Shown here: piece after piece, positions 17,091-26,564 of the stretch | How the letters are laid out: every line of letters starts with the position of its first letter | Numbering within the stretch: the stretch's first letter is position 1 | From: Halorussus aquaticus | GTDB taxonomy: Archaea > Halobacteriota > Halobacteria > Halobacteriales > Haladaptataceae | DNA length: 64,000 bases | Assembly: GCF_024218795.1 (NCBI RefSeq) | Contig: NZ_CP100400.1 | Location: 62,001-126,000, forward strand | Direction of reading: 5' to 3' | Made by a program: the position numbers and the translations under genes | Notes under the pieces: model-generated | What the model saw: only the letters and a program-made list of their open reading frames with translations | Database searches by the model: none | What the model was told of the DNA's origin: nothing

Positions 17091-17636
17091 ATGGAACAGG
17101 TCTTCGCACCGTGGCGCATCGAGTGGGTCGAGCGAGACGACGAGGAGGACGAAATCGAAGGGTGCGTGTTCTGCGAACTTCCGGAGCGCGACGACGACCG
17201 CGACAATCTCGTTGTCGCCCGCAGCGACCACGCCTTCGTGATGTTCAACAACTACCCCTACAACCCGGGCCACGCGATGGTCGTCCCGCGCGAACACACG
17301 GGCGACTACCGCGACCTCTCCGAGGCGGTCCTGCTCGACCACGCCCGCCTCAAGCAACGGACCTTCGACGCGCTCGAAACCGCACTCTCTCCCAGCGGGT
17401 TCAACGCGGGTCTCAACCTCGGTGAGGGCGCGGGCGGGTCCATCGACGACCACCTCCACACGCACGTCGTCCCGCGGTGGGAGGGCGACACCAACTTCAT
17501 GCCGGTCGTCTCGGACACCAAGGTCATCGTGGAGGCCATCGACGAGACGTACGACCGGGTGCGCGAGGCGTTCGCCGAACAGGAAGGCGCGGAGATTCCC
17601 GACGACGAGAAGTCGGCGGTCCGCTTCCGGTTCTAG
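17091..17636 (+). CDS. HIT-family nucleotide hydrolase/transferase
   Basis: The 181-residue product has the HIT catalytic triad in DHLHTHVVPRW. Upstream are the nucleotide-binding block FNNYPYNPGHAMVVPREH and an N-terminal CVFCELPERDD with two Cys that may bind zinc. The arrangement with an N-terminal ...APWRIEWV is typical of the archaeal branch near diadenosine tetraphosphate hydrolase/phosphorylase. It would act on dinucleoside polyphosphates or AMP conjugates in the cytoplasm. The exact substrate is not determined by sequence. Confidence 0.88.
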   Translation: MEQVFAPWRIEWVERDDEEDEIEGCVFCELPERDDDRDNLVVARSDHAFVMFNNYPYNPGHAMVVPREHTGDYRDLSEAVLLDHARLKQRTFDALETALSPSGFNAGLNLGEGAGGSIDDHLHTHVVPRWEGDTNFMPVVSDTKVIVEAIDETYDRVREAFAEQEGAEIPDDEKSAVRFRF

Positions 17637-17717
17637 CGTCGGCGGGCGGGTGCTGTCTCGGACGGTGACTCCCACCGAACGACACGCCCTTGGTTCCGGG
17701 GTCCGAAGGTGGGCGCG

Positions 17718-18644
17718 ATGAGCAAGCACGCGGTCCGCCGCGTCGGCGCGGTCGTCTTGGCGGTCAACGTGCTGCTGGTGGTCGCCAAGGGGTTCGTCTG
17801 GTGGACGACCGGCAGTCTGGCGGTCGGGTCCGAGGCGGTCAACAGCCTCGCCGACTCGGGCTACAGCGTGGTCATCCTCGCGGGTCTCTACCTGACGACG
17901 CGACCGCCCGACTTCAGCCACCCCCACGGACACGAGCGAATCGAACCGTTCGTCTCGCTGTTCATCGCGCTCGGCGTGTTCGCGGCGGGCGGTGCGGTCC
18001 TCTGGCGGGCGACCACGTCGATTCTCTCGGGCGAGGTCGGGGCCGCCGTGACCTCCCCGGCCGCCGTCGCGGTGCTGGTCGCCACCGCCGCGGCGAAGTT
18101 CGGTCTCTATCGGTACTGCATGACTGCCGCCGAACGGACTCGCTCTCCGGCGCTGACCGCGACTGCGCTCGACAACCGCAACGACATCCTGACCGCGGGC
18201 GCGGCGCTGGCGGGCGTCCTCGGGGCGGGCGTGGGACTGCCGATTCTGGACCCCATCTCGGCGGGCGTCGTCTCGCTCGGCATCCTCTACACCGGCTACG
18301 AAATCGTCCAAGACAACGTCGATTACCTCGTCGGGAGCGCCCCGCCGGACGACCTCCGGGCCGAAATCGTCCGACGGGTGCTGGCCCACCCGGACGTCGA
18401 GGGCGCTCACGACGTCATCGCCCACTACGTCGGCCCGGAGATAGACGTGAGCCTCCACATCGAAGTCGAGGGCGACCGCACGCTGTTCGAGGCCCACGGC
18501 ATCGAGACCGACGTGGTGCAGTCCATCCGCGAACTGGAGGAAGTAGACGACGTGTTCGTCCACGTGGACCCGAAGGAACTCGGCGAGTGGAAGACCGACG
18601 AGACGATAGACGAGTTGGTCGATGACGAGAAAGTCGAGCAGTAA
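17718..18644 (+). CDS. Cation diffusion facilitator (CDF) transporter
   Basis: The start is taken at the ATG giving MSKHAVRRVG; a GTG nine bases upstream is possible. The 308-residue product has the six membrane segments of CDF exporters, with FVWWTTGSLAVGSEAVNSLADS in TM1-TM2 and LDNRNDILTAGAALAG in TM5, where the Asp residues bind Zn, Mn or Fe. A cytoplasmic C-terminal domain of about 90 residues (RRVLAHPDVEGAHDVIAHYVG...) follows. It would export a divalent metal against protons. The metal cannot be named. Confidence 0.9.
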   Translation: MSKHAVRRVGAVVLAVNVLLVVAKGFVWWTTGSLAVGSEAVNSLADSGYSVVILAGLYLTTRPPDFSHPHGHERIEPFVSLFIALGVFAAGGAVLWRATTSILSGEVGAAVTSPAAVAVLVATAAAKFGLYRYCMTAAERTRSPALTATALDNRNDILTAGAALAGVLGAGVGLPILDPISAGVVSLGILYTGYEIVQDNVDYLVGSAPPDDLRAEIVRRVLAHPDVEGAHDVIAHYVGPEIDVSLHIEVEGDRTLFEAHGIETDVVQSIRELEEVDDVFVHVDPKELGEWKTDETIDELVDDEKVEQ

Positions 18645-18676
18645 CCGAAGTTCTCCGGCCGGTTCGCCGAACGCCG

Positions 18677-19927
18677 TCAGACCGGCTCGCCGAACGCGTA
18701 CACCGTGCTGTGGCCCGTAATTTCCACGTCCACGAAGTCGCCGACCTCGACGCCGTGGTCGTCGGCGTTCTGGACGATGACCTGTCGATAGGCCTCGTCG
18801 TAGCACTTCACGGAGTCGCCGGTCCCCTCCTCGACGACCAGCACTTCGTGGGTCTCGCCGACCATCGCGTCGTAGGCCTCGGCCACCACGTCCATCTTGA
18901 GTTCGGACATCTCCTTCGAGCGCTCCTTCTTCTTGGTGCCCCCGAGACCTTTCATCTCGGCGGCGTCGGTGCCGGGGCGCTTCGAGAACCGAGTGACGTT
19001 AATCTTCTCGGGTCGGGTCTCGCGCAGGAGCGCCATGCTCTGGGCGTGGTCCTCGTCTTCCTCGGTCGGAAAGCCGACGATGAAGTCGGTCGAGAGCGTC
19101 CAGTAGTCCAGATACTCGTCGAACGTCTCGACGATTTCGACGTACTCCGAGACCTGGTGCTGGCGGCGCATGTCGCCCAGCACGTCGTCGCTCCCGGACT
19201 GGACCGGCGCGTGGATGAAGTTGTATAGCTTCTCGTTCTCCGCGAACACCTCCGCGAGTTCCTCGCGGATGCCGTGGACGCCCTTCGGGTTCGCCATCCC
19301 GACGCGGACCCGGAAGTCGCCCTCGATGTCGCAGATTCGGTCGAGCAGTTCGTGGAGTTTGCGCTCGCCCGTGTCCCACCCGTAGACGCCGGTGTCCTGC
19401 CCGGTGATTCGAATCTCCTTCGCCCCGGCGTGGACCAGCGCGCGGGCCTTCTCGACGTTCTCTGAGACCGGCGGCGAGTCGATTTTGCCGGTGGCCTGCT
19501 TGGTGATGCAGTACGAGCAGTCGGACATGCAACCGCGAGCGATGGGGAGGATGCCGATGACGCCGTCCAGCACGGGTTCGGCGTCGGGCGTGGTCGTCGG
19601 ACACTCGCCGTTCGTGACGGCTTCGGGTACCTCGTCCCAGTGGATGACGTCGGCGTCCACCTCGGCGTCGCGGAACTGCTCGCCCTGCGCGAGCGCCATG
19701 CAACCGGTCACGATGAGGTCGGCCGTCTCCTCGCCCAACTCCTCGGCCCGCCGCAGCATGTTGCGCTCGGTCTTCTCGACTACGGTGCAGGTGTTGAGGA
19801 TGGCCACGTCGGCCTCGCCGGGACCCTCGACGCGGTGGTGGCCCGCGTCGCGGAGTCGCCGCTCTATCTGGCGACTCTCGCCCCGGTTCGACGTGCAACC
19901 GTAGGTTTCGATGTGATACCGGGCCAT
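18677..19927 (-). CDS. tRNA (N6-threonylcarbamoyladenosine) methylthiotransferase, MiaB-like
   Basis: The start is set at the ATG giving MARYHIETYGCTSNRGE, which is where the UPF0004 domain with its first cluster Cys begins. The second domain is radical SAM with GCMSDCSYCITKQATGKI (CxxxCxxC). A C-terminal TRAM RNA-binding domain (about the last 70 residues, ending AFGEPV) follows. This is the archaeal e-MtaB/CDKAL1-type enzyme that adds a methylthio group to t6A37 in tRNA. Length (416) is normal. It is divergent from the membrane-protein gene at 20045. Confidence 0.9.
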   Translation of the reverse strand: MARYHIETYGCTSNRGESRQIERRLRDAGHHRVEGPGEADVAILNTCTVVEKTERNMLRRAEELGEETADLIVTGCMALAQGEQFRDAEVDADVIHWDEVPEAVTNGECPTTTPDAEPVLDGVIGILPIARGCMSDCSYCITKQATGKIDSPPVSENVEKARALVHAGAKEIRITGQDTGVYGWDTGERKLHELLDRICDIEGDFRVRVGMANPKGVHGIREELAEVFAENEKLYNFIHAPVQSGSDDVLGDMRRQHQVSEYVEIVETFDEYLDYWTLSTDFIVGFPTEEDEDHAQSMALLRETRPEKINVTRFSKRPGTDAAEMKGLGGTKKKERSKEMSELKMDVVAEAYDAMVGETHEVLVVEEGTGDSVKCYDEAYRQVIVQNADDHGVEVGDFVDVEITGHSTVYAFGEPV

Positions 19928-20002
19928 TCGCTGACGGGACGTTTCGGCTACGCGGGCAAAAGCGCGACGAATCAGGACGTGTTCGACCTGCCGCGGTAAG
20001 TT

Positions 20003-20020
20003 CAAAAGGCCAACCTTTTG
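20003..20020. promoter_or_regulatory. Perfect inverted repeat in a divergent promoter region
   Basis: The sequence caaaagg-ccaa-ccttttg is a perfect 7-bp inverted repeat, 25 bases before the ATG at 20045 and 76 bases from the divergent methylthiotransferase start. Its A/T core overlaps where a TATA box of the rightward gene would be expected, so it is a candidate operator. Confidence 0.4.
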
Positions 20021-20044
20021 ACGCCGAAATTCGACGGCCCACGT

Positions 20045-20833
20045 ATGGTCGTTCTCGATACGCTCGGCGACGCCGTTTCGCTGCTCCGCCGTCGCCCGAC
20101 GCTCTTCGGCTATCTCGTGGCTCTCGGTCTCGTCGCGAACCTCTTGGGGAGCGGGCACTACTTCGGTCTCTCGGAGTTCGGTCAGAAACTGCTGGCTCGC
20201 GCCTCGATAGTCGTCGGCCCGGCCATCACGGTCGGCGTCCTCGACCTCGTGAACCGCGCAGTCGTGGACGGCAGCGTGGAGCGAGACGCAGTCGTCCACG
20301 CGGGCGTCCGGAACTATCTGCGGGTCGTCGGGATGTCTCTCCTACTCGCTTTCGGCGGTGGCATCGCCGGAATACTCCTTCTCGCCGTCCTCCCCGTTCA
20401 GTTGGCGCTGGTCGTGTGCCTCGTAGCGATAGTCGCGGCGGCGCTCGTGTTCCAGTTCGCCGACCTCGCCATCGTTCTGGAGGGTGAGACTCCGAGAGAC
20501 GCCATCCGACGGAGCTACGACCTCGCCACCTCGAATCTCGGTCCCGTCCTCGGGTACACCGCTCTCGAAGTACCTCTCGGCCTGTTCCACGGCGCTACGC
20601 TCGTCGAGCGCTCCGAATTGGAGGGAATCCTCGCCACCGTCACGCCCGACTCGACACCGCTCACCTTCGGAATCCTCGCCGTCGGAACCGTCGGCTGGGC
20701 GGTCTTACAGACGTATCGCGTCGTCTTCTACCGGGCACTCGTGGCGTCCGACGGCGACGGACAGACAGGTCGGGACCTCGCTGGCGGACACGATGCGACA
20801 GCGGTGTGGACCGACGGTGGATCCGTTCCGTAG
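20045..20833 (+). CDS. Multi-TM membrane protein, unknown function (DUF7847-like)
   Basis: The ATG giving MVVLDTLGDAVSLLRRRPTLFGYLVALGL is preferred over an ATG 27 bases upstream that lies close after the inverted repeat. The 262-residue product has about six membrane segments separated by short loops, including DAIRRSYDLATSNLGPVLGYTALE, an amphipathic element common in haloarchaeal glycerophosphoryl-diester-like membrane families. No catalytic motif is apparent. It probably resides in the cytoplasmic membrane. Function is unknown. Confidence 0.65.
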   Translation: MVVLDTLGDAVSLLRRRPTLFGYLVALGLVANLLGSGHYFGLSEFGQKLLARASIVVGPAITVGVLDLVNRAVVDGSVERDAVVHAGVRNYLRVVGMSLLLAFGGGIAGILLLAVLPVQLALVVCLVAIVAAALVFQFADLAIVLEGETPRDAIRRSYDLATSNLGPVLGYTALEVPLGLFHGATLVERSELEGILATVTPDSTPLTFGILAVGTVGWAVLQTYRVVFYRALVASDGDGQTGRDLAGGHDATAVWTDGGSVP

Positions 20834-21356
20834 CCCGCCGAAACGTCCTTCTGGGTCCGTCTCGTGTTTTCCGACGTTGGAGACTGCGGGCGTGACAACC
20901 TATTGCAGTTCTTCACTGCGAGACCTTCTATCGCAGACGTGTCGGGGGTAGAAAACGTTCGTTTCAACTCCTTCGAGTCGGACACGTCCGCGGCCGATTC
21001 CGACCCTCCCGACCGCGCGGCGACGTGCCCTCGATAGCTCCCCGAATTCCGAGAGGTCGGGCGGAGTCGGTTGACCACGAGATTCACCGTCCCGTCGGTC
21101 GGTTCGGCGAGCGCCGAGAACGTCGCGTCGGCTTCGTTCCGTCGAAATTTCAAGCGTGTGTTCGTTTCGTCGTGTTTCACTGCGGTCTCGGTCCGCTCGT
21201 GGTGTTCGACAACTCCCCGAGATGTCCGCGACGCGCCCGTGATTCGTGTCTCGAAACACCGACGTTCGGGGCTGAAACCCTCGACTCGTTATGCGGCCAA
21301 GAACAAACTACGACTATCGCCTGTTCCTATCTGCCGGTCTCACCCGGCGAGAAATC
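20834..21356. other. Intergenic region with no supported gene
   Basis: The 523 bases have lower GC than their surroundings. The one longer frame on the minus strand has Ser/Thr/Arg-rich composition without the acidic bias of real genes here, and overlaps the upstream gene. No tRNA or strong repeat was found. A promoter for the MscS-like gene is expected at the right end. Confidence 0.4.
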
Positions 21357-22121
21357 ATGAACGGACCAAACGTACTACTTCAGGCAGACGGCGAAGTGTT
21401 AGGAAACCTCCCGGAGTGGCTCGGCAGCGCCCTCTCGGAGATAGTGGCGGCGCTCCCGCGACTCGTCGGCGCTATCGTCATCCTCCTCATCGGTTGGGCG
21501 GTCGGGAAGATACTCGGTGGCGTCGTACAGCGAGTGGCCGACCGGGCCGGAATCGACCGCAGCGCAAAGGACACGCCGATAGGACGGATGATGGGAGACT
21601 CACGCGACGCGCTGTCGAACTTCCTCGGGTCGGTCACGGCGTGGTTCGTCTACGCGTTGGCCATCCTCGCGGCGGCGAACACGCTCGCCATCCCGATACT
21701 CTCCGAGTGGATAGCGACGGCGGTGTCGTACCTCCCGGCGTTCGTCGCCGGACTCCTGGTCATCATCGGCGGGTTCATCGTCTCGGACTTCATCGGCGAC
21801 GCCATCGAACGGACGCGCGCGGCGACTCAGTCGCAGTACACCCACTACTTCGCCACCGGCGTCCGGATGTTCCTGTACTTCACCGCCGTCGTCATCGGTC
21901 TCGACACGATGGGAATCGACGTGCAGTTGCTGTACATCTTCGCGCAGGCCCTCGCGTGGGGTCTCGCCGCGGGTCTCGCGCTCGCCATCGGCGTCGGCTT
22001 CGGTTGGGGCAGCAAGGACTACATCGCCAACAACATGAACCGCTGGGCGGGCACCGCCAAGACCAGCGCGTCGAGCATGTCCCAAGAGCAGGGCCAAGGC
22101 TCGACCTCGGACGACGACTGA
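21357..22121 (+). CDS. MscS-type/TM-helix channel-like membrane protein
   Basis: The start is the ATG giving MNGPNVLLQADGEVLGNLPEW; an upstream in-frame ATG gives 22 extra residues of poor composition. The 254-residue product contains repeated conserved membrane helices such as LPRLVGAIVILLIGWAVGKILGGVVQRVADRAGID and YLPAFVAGLLVIIGGFIVSDFIGDAI. This is the pattern of the TM_helix (pfam05552) family related to small mechanosensitive channels. It lacks the large cytoplasmic MscS domain. It may respond to osmotic tension. It is 66 bases before a YihY-family gene. Confidence 0.8.
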   Translation: MNGPNVLLQADGEVLGNLPEWLGSALSEIVAALPRLVGAIVILLIGWAVGKILGGVVQRVADRAGIDRSAKDTPIGRMMGDSRDALSNFLGSVTAWFVYALAILAAANTLAIPILSEWIATAVSYLPAFVAGLLVIIGGFIVSDFIGDAIERTRAATQSQYTHYFATGVRMFLYFTAVVIGLDTMGIDVQLLYIFAQALAWGLAAGLALAIGVGFGWGSKDYIANNMNRWAGTAKTSASSMSQEQGQGSTSDDD

Positions 22122-22187
22122 CGACGCTCCCCGGCTTCTCGGTAACTGGCCGCGTGAGTTTTTTGACCGCCCGACGCAGTTCGGTGT

Positions 22188-23276
22188 ATGAGTGCTCTTT
22201 CGCGGGCACGGGGGTTCGGAAAGCGAGTGTACGCCGACTTCTCGGAGAAGAACGTGACCTTCATGGCCGCGGGTATCGCGTACAACGCGTTCGTGTCGCT
22301 CGCACCGATGCTGCTGTTGCTCCTGCTGGTCGTCTCCACGTTCGGCAGCGGTCTCGAAGCCCGAGTCGTCGCCGTCGCCGGGAACTGGCTCCCCGGCCCG
22401 ATAGCCAACGTCGTCGAGGAGATATTCCGAGGCAACTCCTCGACCGCCGGGGCGTCGGTCGTCGGTCTCGTCGTCCTCCTGTGGGGGACGCTCAAGATAT
22501 TCCGCGGTCTCGACACGGCCTTCTCCGAGATATACGAGACGAGGGGTCGCAACTCGTTCGCCGACCAGTTGAAAGACGGTATCGTCGTCCTCGTGGCCCT
22601 CGTCGTCGCCGTCGTCTCGACGATAGGCGTCACGGTCGCGTTCTCCCGGTTCTCCGACGCGATTCCGTTCGTCGGGTTGCTGACGCCGCTGGTCCTCGTC
22701 GCCGGACTCGTCGTCGCGTTCTACCCGATGTACTATCGGTTCCCAGACACGGACGTGGGACTAGACGACGTGCTGCCCGGCGTGGTGTTCGCCGCCGTCG
22801 GGTGGGCCGGGCTTCAGGGCGTCTTTCAGGTCTACCTCCTGTTCAAGGACCCCGGGTCGGGGAGCTTCTTCGGGAGCGTCATCCTCGTCGTCACGTACCT
22901 CTACTTCTCCGGACTGGTACTGCTCCTCGGTGCCGTCATCAACGCCGTCGTCGGCGGGCACTCCTCCGGCGAACCCGGCGGAGTGGGACGGGCCGCGACG
23001 AGTTACGACACCGAGTGCGAGGAGAGACTCGACCGCGAGGAACTCGCCGACTACCTCGCGGACCTCCGGAACGAACTCGCGGGGCGCTACGACGGGATGC
23101 GCCCGGCCGCCCACTCGGACGACGAGGACCGACGCCCCCGTCCGGCGGGCGACGTGCAACTGGTCGAACACCAGACGGTGGACGACGGCGAGCGCCGGTG
23201 GACGGTCACGCTCCAGTGGACCGTCGCCGAGGAGTCCGAAGCGGTCGGGGCGAGCGAGCGCCCCGCGGACGACTGA
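22188..23276 (+). CDS. YihY/BrkB-family membrane protein
   Basis: The 362-residue product has six membrane segments of the YihY/virulence factor BrkB family, with FMAAGIAYNAFVSLAPMLLLLLLVVS near the N-terminus and the family stretch LKIFRGLDTAFSEIYETRGRN. The old name ribonuclease BN for such proteins was shown to be wrong. The C-terminus has an extra hydrophilic region of about 90 residues with a charged, probably cytoplasmic domain. It follows the MscS-like gene at 66 bases and may be co-expressed. Function is unknown. Confidence 0.85.
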   Translation: MSALSRARGFGKRVYADFSEKNVTFMAAGIAYNAFVSLAPMLLLLLLVVSTFGSGLEARVVAVAGNWLPGPIANVVEEIFRGNSSTAGASVVGLVVLLWGTLKIFRGLDTAFSEIYETRGRNSFADQLKDGIVVLVALVVAVVSTIGVTVAFSRFSDAIPFVGLLTPLVLVAGLVVAFYPMYYRFPDTDVGLDDVLPGVVFAAVGWAGLQGVFQVYLLFKDPGSGSFFGSVILVVTYLYFSGLVLLLGAVINAVVGGHSSGEPGGVGRAATSYDTECEERLDREELADYLADLRNELAGRYDGMRPAAHSDDEDRRPRPAGDVQLVEHQTVDDGERRWTVTLQWTVAEESEAVGASERPADD

Positions 23277-23379
23277 ACGTTCGCTGACGGCTGAGGACTC
23301 GCCGAGCGACCGAGTAGTCGCCGACGTCTCGTAGCTGTAACCGGAAAAACATTTGTGGCGGCGGCCTGAACGCCGAGCC

Positions 23380-24588
23380 ATGCCCTCCAGACGACGCTAT
23401 CTCGCCGGTGTCGCGACGGTCGGAACCGCGGCGATAGCTGGCTGTACCGCCGACAGCGGTCACGACGCCGCCGCGGACGCCGCGAGCGACGCGACCGACT
23501 GGCCGACGCTCGCTCACGACGCCGCGAACACAGGGTACAACCCGAAGGGTCGCGGTCCCGAGTCGGGCGTCCGCGAGCGATGGAGCATCGAACTCACCGC
23601 GGCGACTACTCCGCCGGTCGTGGCGGACGACAGGGTGTACGTCCCTTCGGGCGACGACCTCCACTGCTTCGCCAAGGCGGACGGGAGCGAGGTCTGGACG
23701 CACTCGTTCGACGACGGCGACGCGATGGTCCTGTGGTCGGCCCCGACCGTGCGCGACGGTCGGGTGTACGTCTCCGGAGGGAACGCCGACAGCCTCCGGG
23801 TCCTCGACGCGGAGACGGGCGAGCGGGTCCGCGAGTTCGGCACTCGCGGTGAAGTCTCGGCCGCGCCGCGCTTCGGTCGGGACGGCGAGCGGGTGTTCGT
23901 GGTCACGCGAGACGGCTGGGTCCACTGCTTCGACCTCGAAGAGGGCGCGGAGAGCTGGCGCACCGAACTGTTCGGCCACGTCGTCGCGCCGGTCGCGGTT
24001 GCCCAGCACAGCTTTCACCTCTACGTGGCGACCGAGGGCGGCGAGGTGTACGCCCTCTCGAAGGACGACGGGGAGGGCGCGTGGCGACAGAAGGTCCCCG
24101 GCACGATTCAGGTCGCTCCGGCCGTCGTCGGCCGGGGGGTCTACGTCCTGCCGTCCGGCGGTAACGTCCACAGGCTTTCGACGGCGGACGCGGGCGCGGT
24201 CGAGTGGACCAGCGAGAGTCGGGCGTTCGGCGAACACCACCTCGCGGTCGCCGACGGCCGGGTCATCGCCACCGACGGCGATGGTCTGCTGGCTATCGAC
24301 GCCGAGTCCGGAACGACCGACTGGACGGTCTCGACCCCCGACAACGTCAACTGCGCCCCGGCGGTCGCTGGCGACACCGTCTACGTCGGCGACGAGTCGG
24401 GGCGCGTTCACGCGGTGAAGACGAGCGGCGGCACCGGTTTCGGTGGCGTCCGCGTCGGGGCGCGCCGCTGGAAGACCGACCTCGGCGGTCGCGTCCGCGA
24501 GGGCGTCACGGTCGCCGACGGGCGACTGTACGCCTACACCGCCCCGTCGGAGGAACCGACGCGACTCCACGCGCTCGAAGAACCGTAG
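23380..24588 (+). CDS. Tat lipoprotein with PQQ-like beta-propeller
   Basis: The start is the ATG giving MPSRRRYLAGVATVGTAAIAGC, a Tat signal with the lipobox Cys. The mature 380 residues hold about seven blades of the PQQ-repeat type, seen as repeats of VYVPSGDDLHCF, VYVSGGNADSLRVLDAETGE, VYALSKDDGEGAWRQ and VYVGDESGRVHAV. It would be anchored by lipid outside the cell as a binding or scaffold protein. No PQQ-dehydrogenase active-site Cys pair was seen, so enzyme function is doubtful. Confidence 0.85.
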   Translation: MPSRRRYLAGVATVGTAAIAGCTADSGHDAAADAASDATDWPTLAHDAANTGYNPKGRGPESGVRERWSIELTAATTPPVVADDRVYVPSGDDLHCFAKADGSEVWTHSFDDGDAMVLWSAPTVRDGRVYVSGGNADSLRVLDAETGERVREFGTRGEVSAAPRFGRDGERVFVVTRDGWVHCFDLEEGAESWRTELFGHVVAPVAVAQHSFHLYVATEGGEVYALSKDDGEGAWRQKVPGTIQVAPAVVGRGVYVLPSGGNVHRLSTADAGAVEWTSESRAFGEHHLAVADGRVIATDGDGLLAIDAESGTTDWTVSTPDNVNCAPAVAGDTVYVGDESGRVHAVKTSGGTGFGGVRVGARRWKTDLGGRVREGVTVADGRLYAYTAPSEEPTRLHALEEP

Positions 24589-24606
24589 GAGTCAGTCACC
24601 GCGCCG

Positions 24607-25248
24607 TCAGTAGTTCTCTCGGAAGTCCTCGACGATTTCGACGCCCGAACTCGCGCCGATGCGCTCGGCCCCGGCGTCTATCATCGCCTTCGCCTGCTCG
24701 TAGTTGCCGACGCCGCCGCTGGCCTTGACGGGCAGGTACTCGCTCATCAGTTCCACGTCCGCGACCGTCGCCCCGCCGTCGGCGAATCCGGTCGAGGTCT
24801 TGACGAACGCGGCGTCGGCCTCCGCGGCGGCCTCGCACGCCCGGTGCTTCTCCTCGTCCGAGAGCAGCGCCGTCTCGATGATGACCTTGACAGGGACGGG
24901 AACCGAAGCCACTACCTCCTCGATGTCCTCGCGGACGGCCTCGTCGTCCCCGGCCTTCAGGCGGCCGACGTTGAGGACCATATCCAACTCGTCCGCGCCG
25001 TCCTCGTACGCGACGACGGCCTCCTCGCGCTTGGCCGACGTGGCGTTCTGTCCGTGGGGGAACCCGACGACGGTCGCGAGGGTGACCTCCGGAGCGTGCT
25101 CGGCGGCTTCGGCCACGTAGCACGGCGGGATGCAGGCGTTCATGCCGTACTCGTCGGCCTCGTCGAGGACCGCCGTCACGTCGTCGAGGGTCGTCTCCGG
25201 TCCGAGGACCGTGTGGTCTATCTTCGCGGCGAGTTCTGCGTCGTTCAT
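24607..25248 (-). CDS. deoC: Deoxyribose-phosphate aldolase
   Basis: The enzyme splits 2-deoxyribose 5-phosphate into acetaldehyde and glyceraldehyde 3-phosphate in deoxynucleoside breakdown. The start is the ATG giving [20 protein letters not shown]. The barrel motifs are visible: [20 protein letters not shown] (catalytic Asp), [15 protein letters not shown], the Schiff-base Lys in FVKTSTGF and [13 protein letters not shown]. The 213-residue length is typical. It is convergent with the propeller lipoprotein gene, with 18 bases between stops. Confidence 0.93.
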   Translation of the reverse strand: MNDAELAAKIDHTVLGPETTLDDVTAVLDEADEYGMNACIPPCYVAEAAEHAPEVTLATVVGFPHGQNATSAKREEAVVAYEDGADELDMVLNVGRLKAGDDEAVREDIEEVVASVPVPVKVIIETALLSDEEKHRACEAAAEADAAFVKTSTGFADGGATVADVELMSEYLPVKASGGVGNYEQAKAMIDAGAERIGASSGVEIVEDFRENY

Positions 25249-25373
25249 ATTTGGACGTGAGACGGCCCGCAACTAAAAAGCCGACTGTCCCCCGGAGTCG
25301 CTCGGTCTCTCGATGGAGGAACTGCTCGGTCTCTCGGTGGCGGAGATGCTCGGTATCCCGGCCGAACGGCCGA

Positions 25374-25811
25374 CTACCGAGAGAGGACGATTCGCGCGAG
25401 GACTAGCGCGGTCAGCGTCGGCGCGAGCGACAGCGCGCCGAACCCGCCGAGAACCGCCAGCAGTTCCCACGCGTAGAGCAGTCCCGCGCCGCCGACCAGC
25501 ACCAACGAGAGCAGCAGTCCGACCGCGGCGCGCACCCACGGAAGCGTCCCCGGCCCGGCCCACACGACCGCGAACGCGTCCAGCGCGTCCGCGAGGACGA
25601 CCGCGAGGAGGACCCACGACACCCTGACGCGGGTCGGCCGTGAGACCTTCTCCGGGGGGTCCGGAACCGGGAAGACGAGTCGGATGCGCTCGGGCAAGCG
25701 CATCTCCGGGAGGGACATCGGCGGGAGCGAGAGGCTGAATTTCGTCTCCTCGTCGCGCTCGCGGGGTCCTCGTTCGCGAGGCCGGGTCCGCCCGGCGTCC
25801 TCGTCTGCCAT
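25374..25811 (-). CDS. Membrane protein with acidic N-terminus
   Basis: The start is set at the ATG giving MADEDAGRTRPRERG. The 145-residue product has a charged cytoplasmic N-terminal half followed by about three membrane segments (VSWVLLAVVLADALDAFAVVW; AAVGLLLSLVLVGGAGLLYAW; a last one ending at the C-terminus). No motif is recognised. It follows the thymidylate kinase gene by 31 bases on the same strand and may share its transcript. Confidence 0.6.
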   Translation of the reverse strand: MADEDAGRTRPRERGPRERDEETKFSLSLPPMSLPEMRLPERIRLVFPVPDPPEKVSRPTRVRVSWVLLAVVLADALDAFAVVWAGPGTLPWVRAAVGLLLSLVLVGGAGLLYAWELLAVLGGFGALSLAPTLTALVLARIVLSR

Positions 25812-25842
25812 GGCGCGTGCTACGCGGTCGGGATTCAAAGAC

Positions 25843-26463
25843 CTACTCGTCGGGGTCGTCTCGCCCGTCGCGCTCCTCGCCGTCGTCGAGGAGTCGCCCG
25901 ACCACGTCCACCGCCGAGTCGATGACCTCCTCGGGCGACCGAGTGGCGTCGATGCGGACGAACCGCTCGGGTTCGGCGTCGACGAGTCGCTCGTAGTTCC
26001 GCTGGACCTGACTCAGGAACGCGGCCTGCTCGAACTTGTTGGTCGCGCCGCTCCGGGCCGCGCCCGTCTCGGGGTCCACCTCGAAGTAGAGGGTCGCGTC
26101 GGGCGGTCGGGTCCACGGCTGGTGGACGCCGCGGATGTACTCCAGCGGGCGCTTGACGTGGTCCTCGATGCTGACCGCCTGATACGCGTACCGCGAGTCG
26201 GAGTAGCGGTCGGAGACGACGACTTTCCCGTCTTCGAGCGCGGGCCTGACCGTCTCCGAGAGGTGGGCGGCGTGGTCCGCGGTGTAGAGGAACAGTTCCG
26301 CCAGCGAGTCGGCGTCGTCGTCCGAGACCGAGCGGTTCACCGCCTCGCCGTACCACGTCTCGGTCGGTTCGCGGGTGAAGACGAACTCGGGGAACTCCTC
26401 GCGCAGCACTTCCCAGACCGTCGTCTTCCCGCTCCCGTCGAGACCCTCCAAGGTAATCAGCAT
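25843..26463 (-). CDS. tmk: Thymidylate kinase
   Basis: The enzyme phosphorylates dTMP to dTDP for DNA synthesis. The P-loop GLDGSGKTT is at residues 7-15. The dTMP-binding DR-x-Y motif is seen as [17 protein letters not shown], and the LID region follows with [16 protein letters not shown]. The 206-residue length is normal. The last part is very acidic. A TATA box lies about 26 bases before its ATG. Confidence 0.93.
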   Translation of the reverse strand: MLITLEGLDGSGKTTVWEVLREEFPEFVFTREPTETWYGEAVNRSVSDDDADSLAELFLYTADHAAHLSETVRPALEDGKVVVSDRYSDSRYAYQAVSIEDHVKRPLEYIRGVHQPWTRPPDATLYFEVDPETGAARSGATNKFEQAAFLSQVQRNYERLVDAEPERFVRIDATRSPEEVIDSAVDVVGRLLDDGEERDGRDDPDE

Positions 26464-26484
26464 ACTCGGAGGTGGTTTCGGCTC

Positions 26485-26493
26485 GGTATAAAG
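26485..26493 (-). promoter_or_regulatory. TATA box of tmk
   Basis: On the minus strand the sequence ctttatacc is centred 26 bases before the tmk ATG, giving a leaderless transcript. Confidence 0.55.
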
Positions 26494-26533
26494 ACCTGCG
26501 GGTCGGCAGCGGAACGACCCGCCGTAGCAGGTA

Positions 26534-26542
26534 CTTTTAATT
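26534..26542 (+). promoter_or_regulatory. TATA box of the NAD(P)-binding epimerase gene
   Basis: The sequence cttttaatt is centred 27 bases before the ATG at 26565. It is divergent to the tmk promoter 50 bases away. Confidence 0.55.
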
Positions 26543-26564
26543 CCCGTCGATACGTATCCCGTAC

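Noticed and set aside
16911-18806. 631-codon open frame on the minus strand across the HIT and CDF genes
   Set aside because: It is the antisense shadow of two genes with clear motifs.
20728-21180. 150-codon frame on the minus strand
   Set aside because: It overlaps the end of the upstream gene and lacks the acidic composition of genes here; no motif is seen.
21071-23287. 738-codon open frame on the plus strand across the MscS-like and YihY genes
   Set aside because: The product is Arg-rich throughout and shifted by one frame from two well-supported membrane proteins.
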